Below are positions 27,501-36,364 of a stretch of 64,000 nt of DNA, in pieces. A program made the position numbers and the translations under genes. Origin of the DNA: Duganella dendranthematis (lineage in GTDB: Bacteria > Pseudomonadota > Gammaproteobacteria > Burkholderiales > Burkholderiaceae_D); assembly GCF_012849375.1 (NCBI RefSeq), contig NZ_CP051684.1, positions 3,038,001 to 3,102,000 on the forward strand, read 5' to 3'. Each line of letters begins with the position of its first letter. Position 1 is the first letter of the stretch. The notes beneath the pieces were generated by a model. It searched no databases. It had not been told where the DNA came from and saw nothing but the letters and a program-made list of their open reading frames with translations.

Positions 27501-29104
27501 AGTTTGCCGTTGCCGGTCAGCGTCTGGCCCATCAACTTGCTGGCCTTGATCTGGAACGCGGCCGCTACTTGCCATGCCGGCGACAGGTCGCCTTTGGCAT
27601 TGATGTCGGCATTCAGGTCGGCGATTGGGTAGCCGGTACCGAGCGCGGACGGATCGAAGTGGTCGGCGGTCAGCTTGGCGCTGAATGGTTGTTTGTCTTT
27701 CAGGCTGGCCTGGCCGGTGGCGGTGATGCTGCCTTTCTTGGCCTGCAGACGGACTTGATGCACTTGCAGCAGCGCGTCGGCCAGCGAGGCTTGCAGGTCG
27801 AGGCGCAGACCTTTGTCGGCCATGTTGGCGGTCAGCGCTTGCTTCTTCGGTGTGCTGGTGAGGGCGATATCGCCGGCGATGGCGGTTTTGTTGATGCTGG
27901 TGTGGATGTCTTTCAGGTCGAAGCGGTCGGTGTGCAGCTTGAAGTTGGCGGCGTCAATGCCGGCGTCCGGGCCGCTGCGGTCTACTTTGCCACCGCCGGT
28001 GAATTTGCCGGCGGCGCCGAGGTCCAGCAGCACGTTGTCCAGCAGGGAGGAGGTGAGGGTGCCGTCCAGGCGTCCGCTGAAGGCTTGCAAGGGAAGGCCT
28101 TTCTGATCCAGCGGCGCGGCCTTGCCTTGGTTGACCAGTGCGAACTGGCCGGAGAGTTTTTGGTCCTTGGCGATGGCGGCGGTCAGTTTGAGGCCGAACT
28201 TCGCTTGCGGCCATTCGGCGTTGAAGCCGGCGGGATCGAGGTCGCGGCCATTGAGGTCAATGGCGCGCAGGATGATGGGATCAAACGGCGCCAGTGTCAG
28301 CGCCGCATCGCCACTTGCACCGTTGGCCGCGCCCTGGACCTTCAACTGGAGCAGCGCCAGATCGCCGCCGGCTTGCACTGCCAGCTTGGCACCGCCAGCC
28401 GGCATGCCGCTCGTTGCGGCAGCGCCATTCGCCGGCGCCGGTCCGGCCGGCGCCGGGCCGCCGTAAACCAGCGTCGCCTTGCCTTGCAATGCGAACGGCC
28501 TGGCGCCGGCGATGGTCGCATCGGCCTTGATGTCGCCGAACGCGGTGTGTGCGGAAGCGTTCTGCAAACGCCACGCCTGCTTGTCGCCCTCCAGCTGGAA
28601 GCGCAGGTTGTCGATGACATTGCTGCCGGTCTCGCTGGTCAGTGTCAGCTTGTCCAGCCGTCCATCCGAGATACTCAGCTTGATCGGCGACGCCAGTGTG
28701 TCCGGCATTGTCGATGGATCGGAAGGCCCGCTACTCTGCACCACCAGGCTGCGCGCATGCAGCTCACTGATGGTCAGCCCCTCGGAAAAATACTGCAACG
28801 GCGACCAGTTGATATCAATCTGCTCCGCCGTCACCACGCTGCCTTTGCTGCGATATACCAGCTTATCGATGTGCATGCGGTGATACAGCGAGCCGCTCAC
28901 GCCCGTCACTGCAATCTGCCCGCCGCTGGCGGTGGAGATCCGCTGCACCAGCTGCTGCAAGGTCGACTCGCGGCCCAGCAGCCAGAACGCGCCAACCAGC
29001 AGCACCACCAGCACGCCAAAGCCGATCGCCAGGCGGCGCGGCCAGCGACGCGGCTTGGTAGCCGGCGCAGCGTTGTCGTGAGAAGTATTGTCTTGGTCAG
29101 CCAT
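24575..29104 (-). CDS. tamB: Translocation and assembly module inner-membrane component TamB
   Basis: A 1509-residue AsmA-like protein anchored in the inner membrane by one segment (LAIGFGVLVVLLVGAFWLL, residues ~25-45). A very long repetitive beta-rich body spans the periplasm, and a C-terminal DUF490/TamB domain ends in the barrel-like strand DVLYTWAFD. TamB works with TamA in delivering outer-membrane proteins and probably phospholipids. Its ATG shares one base with the tamA stop (TGATG), so the two are translationally coupled. Its length is slightly above the E. coli protein (~1260), within the family range. Confidence 0.93.
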   Translation of the reverse strand: MADQDNTSHDNAAPATKPRRWPRRLAIGFGVLVVLLVGAFWLLGRESTLQQLVQRISTASGGQIAVTGVSGSLYHRMHIDKLVYRSKGSVVTAEQIDINWSPLQYFSEGLTISELHARSLVVQSSGPSDPSTMPDTLASPIKLSISDGRLDKLTLTSETGSNVIDNLRFQLEGDKQAWRLQNASAHTAFGDIKADATIAGARPFALQGKATLVYGGPAPAGPAPANGAAATSGMPAGGAKLAVQAGGDLALLQLKVQGAANGASGDAALTLAPFDPIILRAIDLNGRDLDPAGFNAEWPQAKFGLKLTAAIAKDQKLSGQFALVNQGKAAPLDQKGLPLQAFSGRLDGTLTSSLLDNVLLDLGAAGKFTGGGKVDRSGPDAGIDAANFKLHTDRFDLKDIHTSINKTAIAGDIALTSTPKKQALTANMADKGLRLDLQASLADALLQVHQVRLQAKKGSITATGQASLKDKQPFSAKLTADHFDPSALGTGYPIADLNADINAKGDLSPAWQVAAAFQIKASKLMGQTLTGNGKLNADAKHISGVDAHLAMAQNTADVSGNFGAPGEQLKWKIDARQLSAVSSDLLGAITASGVVTGSMEAPRSSFEADAKGLALASATVKRPSDSLIHAAGDVAVVKGTPELKLTGTVQRFNPLSFGAAQAGSVNATFSGDARLSSDWRAGLNLTLQPSTFANAPLSGYAKLTASKGSISNADVDLHLATNSLQAKGGFGSALDKLEWKLDAPQLGSLGPQFGGVLHANGTLSGTAARPALALTLDGSNLRAPGQQQVGSIRGSATLGNTIAMASGAPATTTAKRGAVARGGAAAEAMADVPLISDIEITRYVSPAISLDKARLQTSGTRSAHIIQLSAANPDFDAALRVKGGWANDTWTGAIDTLQNKGRFALTLAAPAPLKLTAPADTGVAGLLKPEQIALTGATIKLPAGTIRIDNLEKAGNTWHSKGQAAGVPVNYLAQLSDAWRDNVRSSMTIGAEWGLDLQAASRTLAGMVHVYREQGDLTIIGADLPQALGLRTLDARADVKDGTLRVQLNVDGTRAGQAKLDGSAQLREGRLADDSTFTLAGSANMGSLAWLAPLAGQPGLEIDGTFKMAVNGSGTIGAPQLSGDITGDKLVVNWLDQGIKLRNGQLQARLTGDQLQLQKLAFDGNQGRAQADGWIRYAANEATMQLKLTADKLEVLSRPDRILVVSGTSTLTRDAKRFQLDGKFRADRANIELAGADTPTLSDDVVIVGKGAAPIKKEQGLPLNIDVEADLGNDFNLQGKGLDAQLAGSLRIRVADRRPPRVTGSIRVASGTYAAYGQKLVIDRGVINFTGAYDNPGLNILAVRRGPEGEALSETNVEAGVEVRGTALAPQAKLVSTPSVSDSDKLAWLVLGHGIDSTQGNDMALLGTAAGALFGGSGQGKLAKSLGVDELGVGQAAGSTSAGAATGLQNTVVTVGKRISSRAYLSFEQGASTATSLVKIKYKLNPRITLQFQTGTNNALDVLYTWAFD

Positions 29105-30960
29105 CAGAAAGTGAATCCCAGCGAGAAGTGCAAACGATATTTATGAACCGCGTGTCCATATGCGGCATCGACATTGATCGGCCCCACAGGGCTCTTCCAG
29201 CGCGCACCCACGCCATAGCCGGACTTTGGATGCAGGGCGCTGAACGTATCGCCAGCATTACCCGCATCGTAGAACACCGCCGCGCCATACTGCGGCTTGA
29301 ACCAGTACTGGTACTCCGCGCTGGCCGTGGCCAGGTAACGGCCGCCGGTAATCGCGCCATCCACCGGCACGCCCAGCTCCTGATAGCCATAGCCGCGCAC
29401 CGACTGGTCGCCGCCGGCACGGAACTGATACACGGCCGGCACGCCGGTCTTATCGCGCGAACCGAGCGCACCGAGTTCGCCCCGGAAGACGGCGTTGGTG
29501 TTCACGCTCAGCGGCATGTACAACACGCCGCGCGCATAGCCGCGCACAAACGCCTCGTCGGTCAGGATCGGCAGCAGCGCGCCGCCCACCTGCGCATTCA
29601 GTGCATAGCCCTTGGTCGGGAACAGCAGGTTATCCAGCTTGCGCCAGGTGACGCCGTACGTCAGCGGCAAACTCTTGCTCTGGCTCGACGGGATGCCGCC
29701 GATGGTCTTGGTCTCGGTCAGCAGCTCCAGCGTCAGCGAGCGTTCCAGCAGCGGCGTGCCCCAGGTGCGCTTGCCGGCGATGCTGGCCACGCTGGTCACC
29801 TCGCCGGAAATATCGCTGCGCTCAAACGAGGCGCCGATACTGTCGTTATAGCCTTCCGGCGTGACCGGGAAGTAGAAATTGGTGGTGGCGGTCTGCTTCT
29901 TGGTTTCCAGCGTCAGCGCGCTTTTCATGCGCAGGCCGAATATCGCCAGATCGTCATAGGTCAGCGAGGTCCGGTTACCGGTGTTGGTCGAATAACCGAT
30001 ACCCGCGCTGACGTTCTTGCGTTTGTTCTCCACCACGCGCACCAGCAGCGGCAACGGCGCCATGGCGGCGCTGGCGTTCTGCTCCGGCGTCATGGCGGCG
30101 GCGTCGAGCTGCTCGGTGAGCACTGCGCTGGTGTCGGCGCTGACTTCCACGCTGGCGAAGTAACCCGTGTCCTGCAAGCGCGATTGGTAGGATTGCAGCG
30201 CCGCTTCGCTGTAGTAGTCTCCGGGATTGATTTGATTCAGGTTGCGCACCACCTTGTCCGGGTAGCGCTTTAGGCCTTCGATGCGCAATTCACCGAAGCG
30301 CAGTTCCGGCCCGCTGTCGATCGCCACCCGCAGGTTGGCCTGGTGCGATTCCGGGTCTACTGTGGCCTGGCTTTCCACCAGTTGCGCGCGCGGATAGCGT
30401 GTCTGCACCACCGAACGCAAAATCGCCCGCTTGGCCGATTCCCATTCATCCTGGCGGAAGATCATGCCTTTGTTCAGCGGCCAGGTGGCTTTCAGCGTAT
30501 TGACGTCAAACTGCTTGTCGGCCGGCTGCTCGGGATTGGGGACAAAGCCTTGCAGGCTCAGATCCACCTCGCCCACGCGCACCGGTTCTCCCGGCACCAC
30601 CTTTACCTGCACCACCGGCGTGCCGGCCGCTTCGCGATCCATGGTGGCGCTGACCACCGGCGAATAGTAACCATTGGTTGCCACCAGCGTGCGGATCTGT
30701 TCCGGCGCCACCCGCACCAGCCGTTGCAGCTGTTCGCGGTCGATGCGGTCGTTGCCGCGAAAACGCACCAGGTCCAGATTATGTTCGAGCAGGTCGCGTA
30801 CGTCGCCGGGAGCGTCGATGCGGACCTCGTATTTCAGGCCTTCGGCCGCCTGCGCCATCACGGACAGCAGGGCCGCAGTGAGGCAGGCGGACCCTTTTGT
30901 CACAACTTGTGCCAAAATTCGTGATCCTGTCCGTTTTTTTGCTGGCGATGCCGGTAACAT
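29104..30960 (-). CDS. tamA: Translocation and assembly module outer-membrane component TamA
   Basis: A 618-residue outer-membrane protein of the Omp85/BamA superfamily. It has a long signal segment (KGSACLTAALLSVMAQAAEG) and N-terminal POTRA domains (about residues 40-280, e.g. LEHNLDLVRFRGNDRIDREQ). A 16-stranded barrel ends in the classic terminal Phe (LHFSLGFTF), and a lid-like loop carries RAGGDQSVRGYGY, the conserved VRGY motif. The start at 30960 is the first ATG in frame. It is divergent from queC and coupled to tamB. Confidence 0.93.
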   Translation of the reverse strand: MLPASPAKKRTGSRILAQVVTKGSACLTAALLSVMAQAAEGLKYEVRIDAPGDVRDLLEHNLDLVRFRGNDRIDREQLQRLVRVAPEQIRTLVATNGYYSPVVSATMDREAAGTPVVQVKVVPGEPVRVGEVDLSLQGFVPNPEQPADKQFDVNTLKATWPLNKGMIFRQDEWESAKRAILRSVVQTRYPRAQLVESQATVDPESHQANLRVAIDSGPELRFGELRIEGLKRYPDKVVRNLNQINPGDYYSEAALQSYQSRLQDTGYFASVEVSADTSAVLTEQLDAAAMTPEQNASAAMAPLPLLVRVVENKRKNVSAGIGYSTNTGNRTSLTYDDLAIFGLRMKSALTLETKKQTATTNFYFPVTPEGYNDSIGASFERSDISGEVTSVASIAGKRTWGTPLLERSLTLELLTETKTIGGIPSSQSKSLPLTYGVTWRKLDNLLFPTKGYALNAQVGGALLPILTDEAFVRGYARGVLYMPLSVNTNAVFRGELGALGSRDKTGVPAVYQFRAGGDQSVRGYGYQELGVPVDGAITGGRYLATASAEYQYWFKPQYGAAVFYDAGNAGDTFSALHPKSGYGVGARWKSPVGPINVDAAYGHAVHKYRLHFSLGFTF

Positions 30961-31001
30961 GAGACTCCATCTGGGTGTACGCTAGTGAGTATGTTACCGG
31001 A

Positions 31002-31029
31002 TTGCCCTGAAAGATGGCGTACTTATAAG
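31002..31029 (+). promoter_or_regulatory. Candidate promoter of queC
   Basis: TTGCCC, 16 bp, TATAAG in the gap between tamA and queC. The -10 ends 22 bp before ATG 31052, which follows GGAAAGAA. No preQ1 riboswitch pattern was recognised. Confidence 0.4.
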
Positions 31030-31051
31030 ATTGCTTCATCTGGAAAGAACT

Positions 31052-31759
31052 ATGCTGCCTACCGATTCCGCCCTGGTCCTGTTTAGCGGAGGTCAAGACT
31101 CCACCACCTGCCTGGCCTGGGCCCTGAAACACTACGCCCGTGTTGAAACCATCGGTTTCGATTACGGCCAGCGCCACGCCGTCGAGCTGACGGTCCGTCC
31201 CGCGCTGCTGCAAAGCCTGCGCGAGCAGTCGGCCGACTGGAACGCCAGGCTGGGCGAAGACCACATGATCGACCTGTCGCTGATCTCAGCCATTTCGCAA
31301 ACCGCGATGACCCACGATATCGCGATTGAAACCCAGGCCAACGGTCTGCCGAATACCTTTGTCCCCGGCCGCAACCTGCTGTTCATGACGGTAGCCGCCA
31401 CCGTGGCCTATCGCCGCGGCCTGACGGTGCTGGTGGGCGGCATGTGCGAGACCGACTTCTCCGGCTATCCGGACTGCCGCGACGACACCATGAAGGCGCT
31501 GCAAGTGGCGCTCAACCTGGGCATGGACACCCGCATCAAGCTGGAAACGCCACTGATGTGGCGCGACAAAAAGCAGACCTGGGAACTGGCCCAGGAACTG
31601 GGCGGCCAGGCGCTGGTGAACCTGATCCGTGAAGGCACCCACACCTGCTACCTGGGTGAGCGCGGCGCCCTGCACGATTGGGGTTACGGCTGTGGCACCT
31701 GTCCGGCCTGCGCGCTGCGCGCCCGTGGCTATCACCAGTTCGTGGGCACCGAGGTGTAA
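31052..31759 (+). CDS. queC: 7-cyano-7-deazaguanine synthase
   Basis: Queuosine pathway enzyme that makes preQ0 from 7-carboxy-7-deazaguanine with ATP and ammonia. The 235-residue product has the PP-loop [14 protein letters not shown] near the start and [11 protein letters not shown]. It also has [33 protein letters not shown], and a C-terminal Cys cluster ([20 protein letters not shown]) that binds Zn. ATG 31052 has a good GGAAAG site; a frame extension of seven codons upstream is unlikely. The stop directly abuts the next start (TAAATG). The queuosine partner genes queD/E/F are not in the window. Confidence 0.95.
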   Translation: MLPTDSALVLFSGGQDSTTCLAWALKHYARVETIGFDYGQRHAVELTVRPALLQSLREQSADWNARLGEDHMIDLSLISAISQTAMTHDIAIETQANGLPNTFVPGRNLLFMTVAATVAYRRGLTVLVGGMCETDFSGYPDCRDDTMKALQVALNLGMDTRIKLETPLMWRDKKQTWELAQELGGQALVNLIREGTHTCYLGERGALHDWGYGCGTCPACALRARGYHQFVGTEV

Positions 31760-34700
31760 ATGCGGGCCGACGCCCAGGCAAGGCTGCGCCGGTTGCTGCA
31801 GGGACTGCTCTCGCCGAGCGTCCTGCCTGCGCTGGTGCTGAGCGGCTGTCTGGGCGTGACTGCTGTGCTATGGCATGGCGCGCTGGCCGATGCCGAGCAG
31901 GATGCGCAGGCCGATTTCGACGGCCGCGTGCGGGAGCTGGTCAATAATCTGGACCAGCGCATGCAAACCTATGTGCAGGCGCTGTATGGCGTGCAGGGGC
32001 TGTTCGCCAGTTCGCAGGATGTCGACCGCGACGAATTCCGCACCTATCTCACCGGCCAGGATCTCAACCGCCACTTCCCCGGCGTGCACGGCGTCGGCTA
32101 CATGAAGCTGATCGGACCGCAGCAGCGCGAAGCGCATGAGGCGCTGGTGCGGCGCCAGGGTTTTCCCGATTACCGCATCTTCCCGCCGGGTGAGCGCGAC
32201 TGGTACGCGCCGATTGTCTACCTGGAGCCGTTCAACGACAACAACCGCCACGCCTTCGGCTACGACACGGGGTCCGAGGAGCATCGCCGCACCGCGCTGG
32301 AACAGGCGCGCGATTCCGGCCAGCCGGCCATGAGCGCCAAGATCCGGCTGGTGCAGGAAGTGGGTGAGCCGGCGCAAGCGGGCTTCCTGGTGGTGCTGCC
32401 CGTGTATAACCATCCGCAGCCGATCGCCACGCTGGCGCAACGCCGCAGCGCCATCAGCGGCTGGGTGTTTGCGCCGTTTCGCGTTGGCGATTTGATGGCG
32501 GGGCTGGGCGGCCCGCGCGCCGCCGCGCTGGATGTGGAAATCTACGACGGCGGCGTCATCACTCCGGAAGCGCTGATGTACGACAGCGTGCCGCTGGCGC
32601 GCGACACGACACGCGTCACGCGCCAGCAAATCAGCATCGCCAACCATCGCTGGACGCTACGCATCGCCACCCAACCCGGCGCCGGCACGGCGCGTACCGA
32701 CAAAGCCCAAGTGATCGGCGCGCTCGGCGTGGCGCTCAGCAGTTTGCTGGCTTGCCTGACCTGGCTGCTGGCGCGCGGCCGCGTGCGTGCCCGCGCCGCC
32801 ATGCAACGCAGCCGCGCACTGGCCGATGAACTGAAGGAAGGCCAGGCCACGCTGATGGTGATGGCCGACAGCGCGCAGCGCAGCCAGGCCATGTTGCGCA
32901 GCATCCTGGACTCGACCATCGACGGCATCCTGGTCGACAACCTGAAAGGCGCGGTGCTCAACTCCAACCGCCGCTTCCGCGAATTGTGGAACGTGCCGGA
33001 ACATCTGGACTGGCAAAATGACGGCGCGGTGCTGATGGCGCACATGTGCGCGCAACTGCGCCATCCTGACTGCGGCCTGCGGCTGGATGAGCCGGAACAA
33101 CTGACGCTGCCGGGCGTGCAGCGCGGCGCCGGGCTGGAAGAGGAACACGACGTGCTACACCTGAAGGACGGCCGCGTGATCGAGAAGCACACGCGCGGCT
33201 TGCAACTGGGCAGCGAGCCGGCGCGCATCTGGTCCTTCCGCGACATCACCGAGCGCACCCAGATCGAACGCCGCGAGCAGACCCGCCGCCATGTGCTGGA
33301 ACTGCTGGCTACCGGCGCGCCGCTGCAGACTATTCTGGAAAGCGTGGTTTTGGGCGTGGAGGCGGACAACGAGGACATGATGTGCAGCATCCTGCTGCTC
33401 GATGACAGCGGCGAGCATCTGCTGGTCGGCGCCGCCCCGAGTCTGCCAGGCTTCTACAACGCCGCCATCCACGGCATGGCGATCCGCGATGGCGTCGGCG
33501 CCTGCGGTCTGGCGGTACGCACGCGCAGCCGGGTGATCGTCGAGGATATTCGGCTGGCGCCATCGTGGGGTGACTACCGCGACCTGGCGTTGCAGGCGCA
33601 CCTGGGCTCATGCTGGTCCGATCCCATCATCAGCACCAGCGGTTCGGTGCTGGGCACCTTTGCCATCTACCACCGCGAAGCGCGCCTGCCTAGCCTGGCC
33701 AATATCGCGCTGATCGAGCAGGGCGCGCGGCTGGCTGGCATCGCCATCGAACAGGCGCAGGCGGCGGAAGCCTTGCGCATCGGCGAGGCGCGCTTCCGCA
33801 GCCTGTATGACCATGCGCCGGTGGCGCTGTGGGAGCAGGACTGGTCTGCGGTGCGCGGCGCGCTGGCCGAGCTGGAACTATCTGGCATCGAGGATCTGGC
33901 AGCCTATTTGCAGGCCAATCCCAGCCAGCTGCGGCGGCTGGCGTCGCTGGTGCGCATCCTTGACGTGAACGCGGCCGCGCTGGAACAGGTGGCGGCGCCG
34001 CCGGGCCGCAAGGACATCGGCGCGCTGACGCTGGCGCAGAATTTCGACGCCGCCGCCATGCCGAACTTTGCCCGCGCCGTGACCGCACTGGCGCAGGGCC
34101 AGCACTTTTTCGCCTGCGAGGGCAGCTTCGAGCGGCTGGACGGCGTGGCGCGCCTGAACGAACTGACGCTGCTGGTCATGCCGGGCCACACGCACAGCCT
34201 GGACTTCGTCATCGTCTCGACGCTGGACATCACCGAGCGGCGCCGCATGGACGACGAGTTGCGCGTGCTGGCCACCACCGATTTCCTTACCGGCCTGCCA
34301 AACCGGCGCGAATTCATGGGGCGCTTGCAGGAAGAAGAGGGGCGGCTGCAACGCGAGATTGGCGACAGCGCCGCAGTGCTGCTGCTCGACATCGACCACT
34401 TCAAGCGCATCAACGATGAGTACGGCCACGCGGCCGGCGACGCCGTGCTGCGTCAGTTGGCCGACCTGATGTGTGAAGGTCAGCGCAAGATCGATATGCT
34501 GGGGCGGATTGGCGGCGAGGAGTTTGCGCTGTTGTTGCCGGGGACCGAGCTAACGGCGGCGGCGGTGTTTGCCGAGCGGCTGCGGCTGCGGGTGGAACAG
34601 ACGCCGATGCGGCTGGATGATGGCGTGACGCTGAACATCACCGTCAGTATCGGGATCGCTGCGATGGGGGGCAAAACGCCGGGCGGGGATCAGGCCTTGA

Positions 34701-34825
34701 TTCGTGCCGACCAGGCGCTGTACCGGGCCAAGCGGGCTGGACGTAATCGGGTGGAGCAGATGGATGAGGAGGCGGATCGGCCGGGGCATCAGGTCCCGGC
34801 CGCTTCCGGTTTAAACTTGGACTAA
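31760..34825 (+). CDS. Membrane CHASE-PAS-GAF-GGDEF diguanylate cyclase
   Basis: A 1021-residue membrane-bound c-di-GMP synthase. TM1 (VLPALVLSGCLGVTAVLW) and TM2 (VIGALGVALSSLLACLTWLL, about residue 317-337) flank a periplasmic CHASE-type domain (LYGVQGLFASSQDVDRDEF, HFPGVHGVGYM). It continues with a PAS-like unit (~370-500; ILDSTIDGILVDNLKGAV), a GAF domain (~520-680) and a second PAS-like stretch. The C-terminal GGDEF has intact GGEEF at 918-922 and inhibitory-site RKID five residues before it. The ATG abuts the queC stop, so it probably relies on read-through from queC. The sensed ligand is unknown. Confidence 0.9.
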   Translation: MRADAQARLRRLLQGLLSPSVLPALVLSGCLGVTAVLWHGALADAEQDAQADFDGRVRELVNNLDQRMQTYVQALYGVQGLFASSQDVDRDEFRTYLTGQDLNRHFPGVHGVGYMKLIGPQQREAHEALVRRQGFPDYRIFPPGERDWYAPIVYLEPFNDNNRHAFGYDTGSEEHRRTALEQARDSGQPAMSAKIRLVQEVGEPAQAGFLVVLPVYNHPQPIATLAQRRSAISGWVFAPFRVGDLMAGLGGPRAAALDVEIYDGGVITPEALMYDSVPLARDTTRVTRQQISIANHRWTLRIATQPGAGTARTDKAQVIGALGVALSSLLACLTWLLARGRVRARAAMQRSRALADELKEGQATLMVMADSAQRSQAMLRSILDSTIDGILVDNLKGAVLNSNRRFRELWNVPEHLDWQNDGAVLMAHMCAQLRHPDCGLRLDEPEQLTLPGVQRGAGLEEEHDVLHLKDGRVIEKHTRGLQLGSEPARIWSFRDITERTQIERREQTRRHVLELLATGAPLQTILESVVLGVEADNEDMMCSILLLDDSGEHLLVGAAPSLPGFYNAAIHGMAIRDGVGACGLAVRTRSRVIVEDIRLAPSWGDYRDLALQAHLGSCWSDPIISTSGSVLGTFAIYHREARLPSLANIALIEQGARLAGIAIEQAQAAEALRIGEARFRSLYDHAPVALWEQDWSAVRGALAELELSGIEDLAAYLQANPSQLRRLASLVRILDVNAAALEQVAAPPGRKDIGALTLAQNFDAAAMPNFARAVTALAQGQHFFACEGSFERLDGVARLNELTLLVMPGHTHSLDFVIVSTLDITERRRMDDELRVLATTDFLTGLPNRREFMGRLQEEEGRLQREIGDSAAVLLLDIDHFKRINDEYGHAAGDAVLRQLADLMCEGQRKIDMLGRIGGEEFALLLPGTELTAAAVFAERLRLRVEQTPMRLDDGVTLNITVSIGIAAMGGKTPGGDQALIRADQALYRAKRAGRNRVEQMDEEADRPGHQVPAASGLNLD

Positions 34826-34839
34826 CACGCGGCCTTCAA

Positions 34840-35232
34840 TCAGATTGCTTGTTGCATGGTTGCCAGGCGGCGTTGTTTGCGTGGGCGGCTGACGAACAGC
34901 CAGTACAGGCCGATCGGCACCAGCAGCGGCAGCAGCAGGGGCGACACACAGGCCACCACGATCACCGCCGCCAGCGCCACGCCCACCACCGCCATGATGC
35001 CGAGGCCGGCAAACAGCAGGCATAGGAAGATCGCCACGCAGGTCATGATCAGGCCGGCCAGCAGCAGCCCGGCGCCGCCGAAGAATACGCCCAGTACCGC
35101 GCCCAGCGGGCCATCGATTTCGTCGCCATCGATGTTGACATGCATGCCGTCACCAAACATCGATTGGCAGGCCGCAACGGCCAGCAGGAAGATCACGGCG
35201 GCGAAGATCAGTTTTTTAGCGTTGGTGTTCAT
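34840..35232 (-). CDS. Small membrane protein of unknown function
   Basis: A 130-residue protein. ATG 35232 is preceded by GAGGT at a normal distance, better than the in-frame starts upstream. An N-terminal signal-like stretch (LIFAAVIFLLAVAACQSM, with a possible lipobox Cys) is followed by an acidic loop (NIDGDEIDGP). Two or three long hydrophobic segments follow (LGVFFGGAGLLLAGLIMTCV, LLLPLLVPIGLYWLF) and then a basic tail. No family is recognised. It is convergent with the cyclase, 14 bp away. Confidence 0.6.
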   Translation of the reverse strand: MNTNAKKLIFAAVIFLLAVAACQSMFGDGMHVNIDGDEIDGPLGAVLGVFFGGAGLLLAGLIMTCVAIFLCLLFAGLGIMAVVGVALAAVIVVACVSPLLLPLLVPIGLYWLFVSRPRKQRRLATMQQAI

Positions 35233-35390
35233 GGCGTACCTCATCTGTTGATGTTGTTCAGTGCCGTTTGGCATGGTTGAACTGTACCGGCGTCGCCCCG
35301 CGCCGGCCACCGGATTGCGACAGACCGGCGAATTGACGGGATGGAACGCGTGGGCGGGGCGCCGAGCGGTCAGTTAATTGGAATTGCGCC

Positions 35391-35418
35391 TTGATTTAAA
35401 GATATGTTGGTCTAAACT
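35391..35418 (+). promoter_or_regulatory. Candidate promoter for the small Pro-rich ORF
   Basis: TTGATT, 16 bp, TAAACT; the transcript would start near 35425, just before AGGAGG at ~35437 and ATG 35451. Confidence 0.45.
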
Positions 35419-35450
35419 GAACATCTCACTTGCACAAGGAGGGCAGGAAC

Positions 35451-35693
35451 ATGGCTTGGCTAGCAATGAGCGAAGGGCAATCGATCCCTTCCGCACCCCG
35501 ATGCACACGGCGCCAGCGCAGCGCTACGCGTTTGTCCGGCGGAGGCCCGAAAGGCCCGCCATCGGCACCCCCCACGATACCGCCGATTATCATCAACCCG
35601 TTCAGCTATCACATGCCGGAGCCGGCCATCGATCCGCGCATCGCGCCGCCCAAGCCGCCCATCGCGGAACGGGCGCCTTGCATGACTTGTTAG
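35451..35693 (+). CDS. Small proline-rich hypothetical protein
   Basis: An 80-residue ORF with AGGAGG eight bases before ATG 35451, a plausible promoter upstream and a strong terminator 33 bp after it. It is therefore a self-contained transcription unit. The product is Ser/Arg-rich at first and Pro/Ile-rich later (GPPSAPPTIPPIIINPFSYH), ending in CMTC. There is no signal peptide or known motif. It could be a regulatory or metal-binding small protein, but nothing in the sequence says which. Confidence 0.5.
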   Translation: MAWLAMSEGQSIPSAPRCTRRQRSATRLSGGGPKGPPSAPPTIPPIIINPFSYHMPEPAIDPRIAPPKPPIAERAPCMTC

Positions 35694-35725
35694 GATTGTC
35701 GTTTAAGCATCATGCGCGCATCATG

Positions 35726-35750
35726 AAAGCCCGCCTCGGCGGGCTTTTCC
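35726..35750 (+). terminator. Rho-independent terminator
   Basis: AAAGCCCGC, CTCG loop, GCGGGCTTT then TCC: a 9-bp perfect stem between the Pro-rich ORF and the next gene. Confidence 0.8.
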
Positions 35751-35796
35751 TATTGTTGTATCATTCGGCCCCCATCTCTTTTCGCCGAGCCCGACC

Positions 35797-36285
35797 ATGC
35801 CTAATGATTTCCCCGATTCCGACGACGACGCCCTGGTGCAGCAAGACCGCTTGTGGCAAGGCAATGGCTGGACCGCGCGCGTGATCAAGAACGACGATGA
35901 TGACGGCTGGGCGGTGGCGATGATCAAGGACGGCGAGCCGGAGCCGGCGCTGGTCGGTCCCTGGACCATGGGCCGCGACAAGAAGAATCCCAAGCCGCTG
36001 GACGTCAACGCCTTCAACACGCTGGTCAAGACCGCCAACGAGGTGATCCGCCGCCACGAGCAGCAGTTGCACGCCCAGTTGCACAAGAATGTATTCGTCA
36101 ATACCGATGACGGCCAGTTCAAGGTGTGCCTGGACATCACGCCGGACGAGGACGATCCGTACGCCACGCTGACCGCCTTCGACCAGTACGGGGAAGAGCT
36201 GGCGCGGGTGCGCGTCGCCCCGACTTTCAAGCTCAGCGTTGCCAGCGCGTCGACCTGGATCGAAAACGGCTACAAAAAGCCCTGA
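35797..36285 (+). CDS. Conserved hypothetical protein
   Basis: A 162-residue soluble acidic protein starting MPNDFPDSDDDALVQQDRLW. Features are WTARVIKNDDDDGWAVAMIK, a central helix (NAFNTLVKTANEVIRRHEQQ) and a C-terminal strand-rich part (CLDITPDEDDPYATLTAFDQ). There are no transmembrane segments or catalytic motif, and no family is recognised. ATG 35797 is the first in frame after the terminator. The next gene, a histidine kinase, begins 79 bp downstream behind an inverted repeat. Confidence 0.65.
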   Translation: MPNDFPDSDDDALVQQDRLWQGNGWTARVIKNDDDDGWAVAMIKDGEPEPALVGPWTMGRDKKNPKPLDVNAFNTLVKTANEVIRRHEQQLHAQLHKNVFVNTDDGQFKVCLDITPDEDDPYATLTAFDQYGEELARVRVAPTFKLSVASASTWIENGYKKP

Positions 36286-36329
36286 TCGCCGCCGATGGCG
36301 CTGGCCCGGAGCAGGCAGTCCTGCTAGTA

Positions 36330-36360
36330 TTTCCTATGTGCATGTACCCAACATAGGAAA
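36330..36360 (+). promoter_or_regulatory. Inverted repeat enclosing the ribosome site of the double-GAF kinase
   Basis: TTTCCTATGT, 11 nt, ACATAGGAAA: a perfect 10-bp dyad ending 4 bp before ATG 36365. The right arm contains AGGAAA, the likely Shine-Dalgarno, so an RNA hairpin would hide it. As DNA, it could be an operator. Confidence 0.5.
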
Positions 36361-36364
36361 CCTG

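Noticed and set aside
27218..29146. Plus-strand open frame opposite tamB
   Set aside because: Shadow of tamB; the tamB frame carries the recognisable anchor and C-terminal domain.
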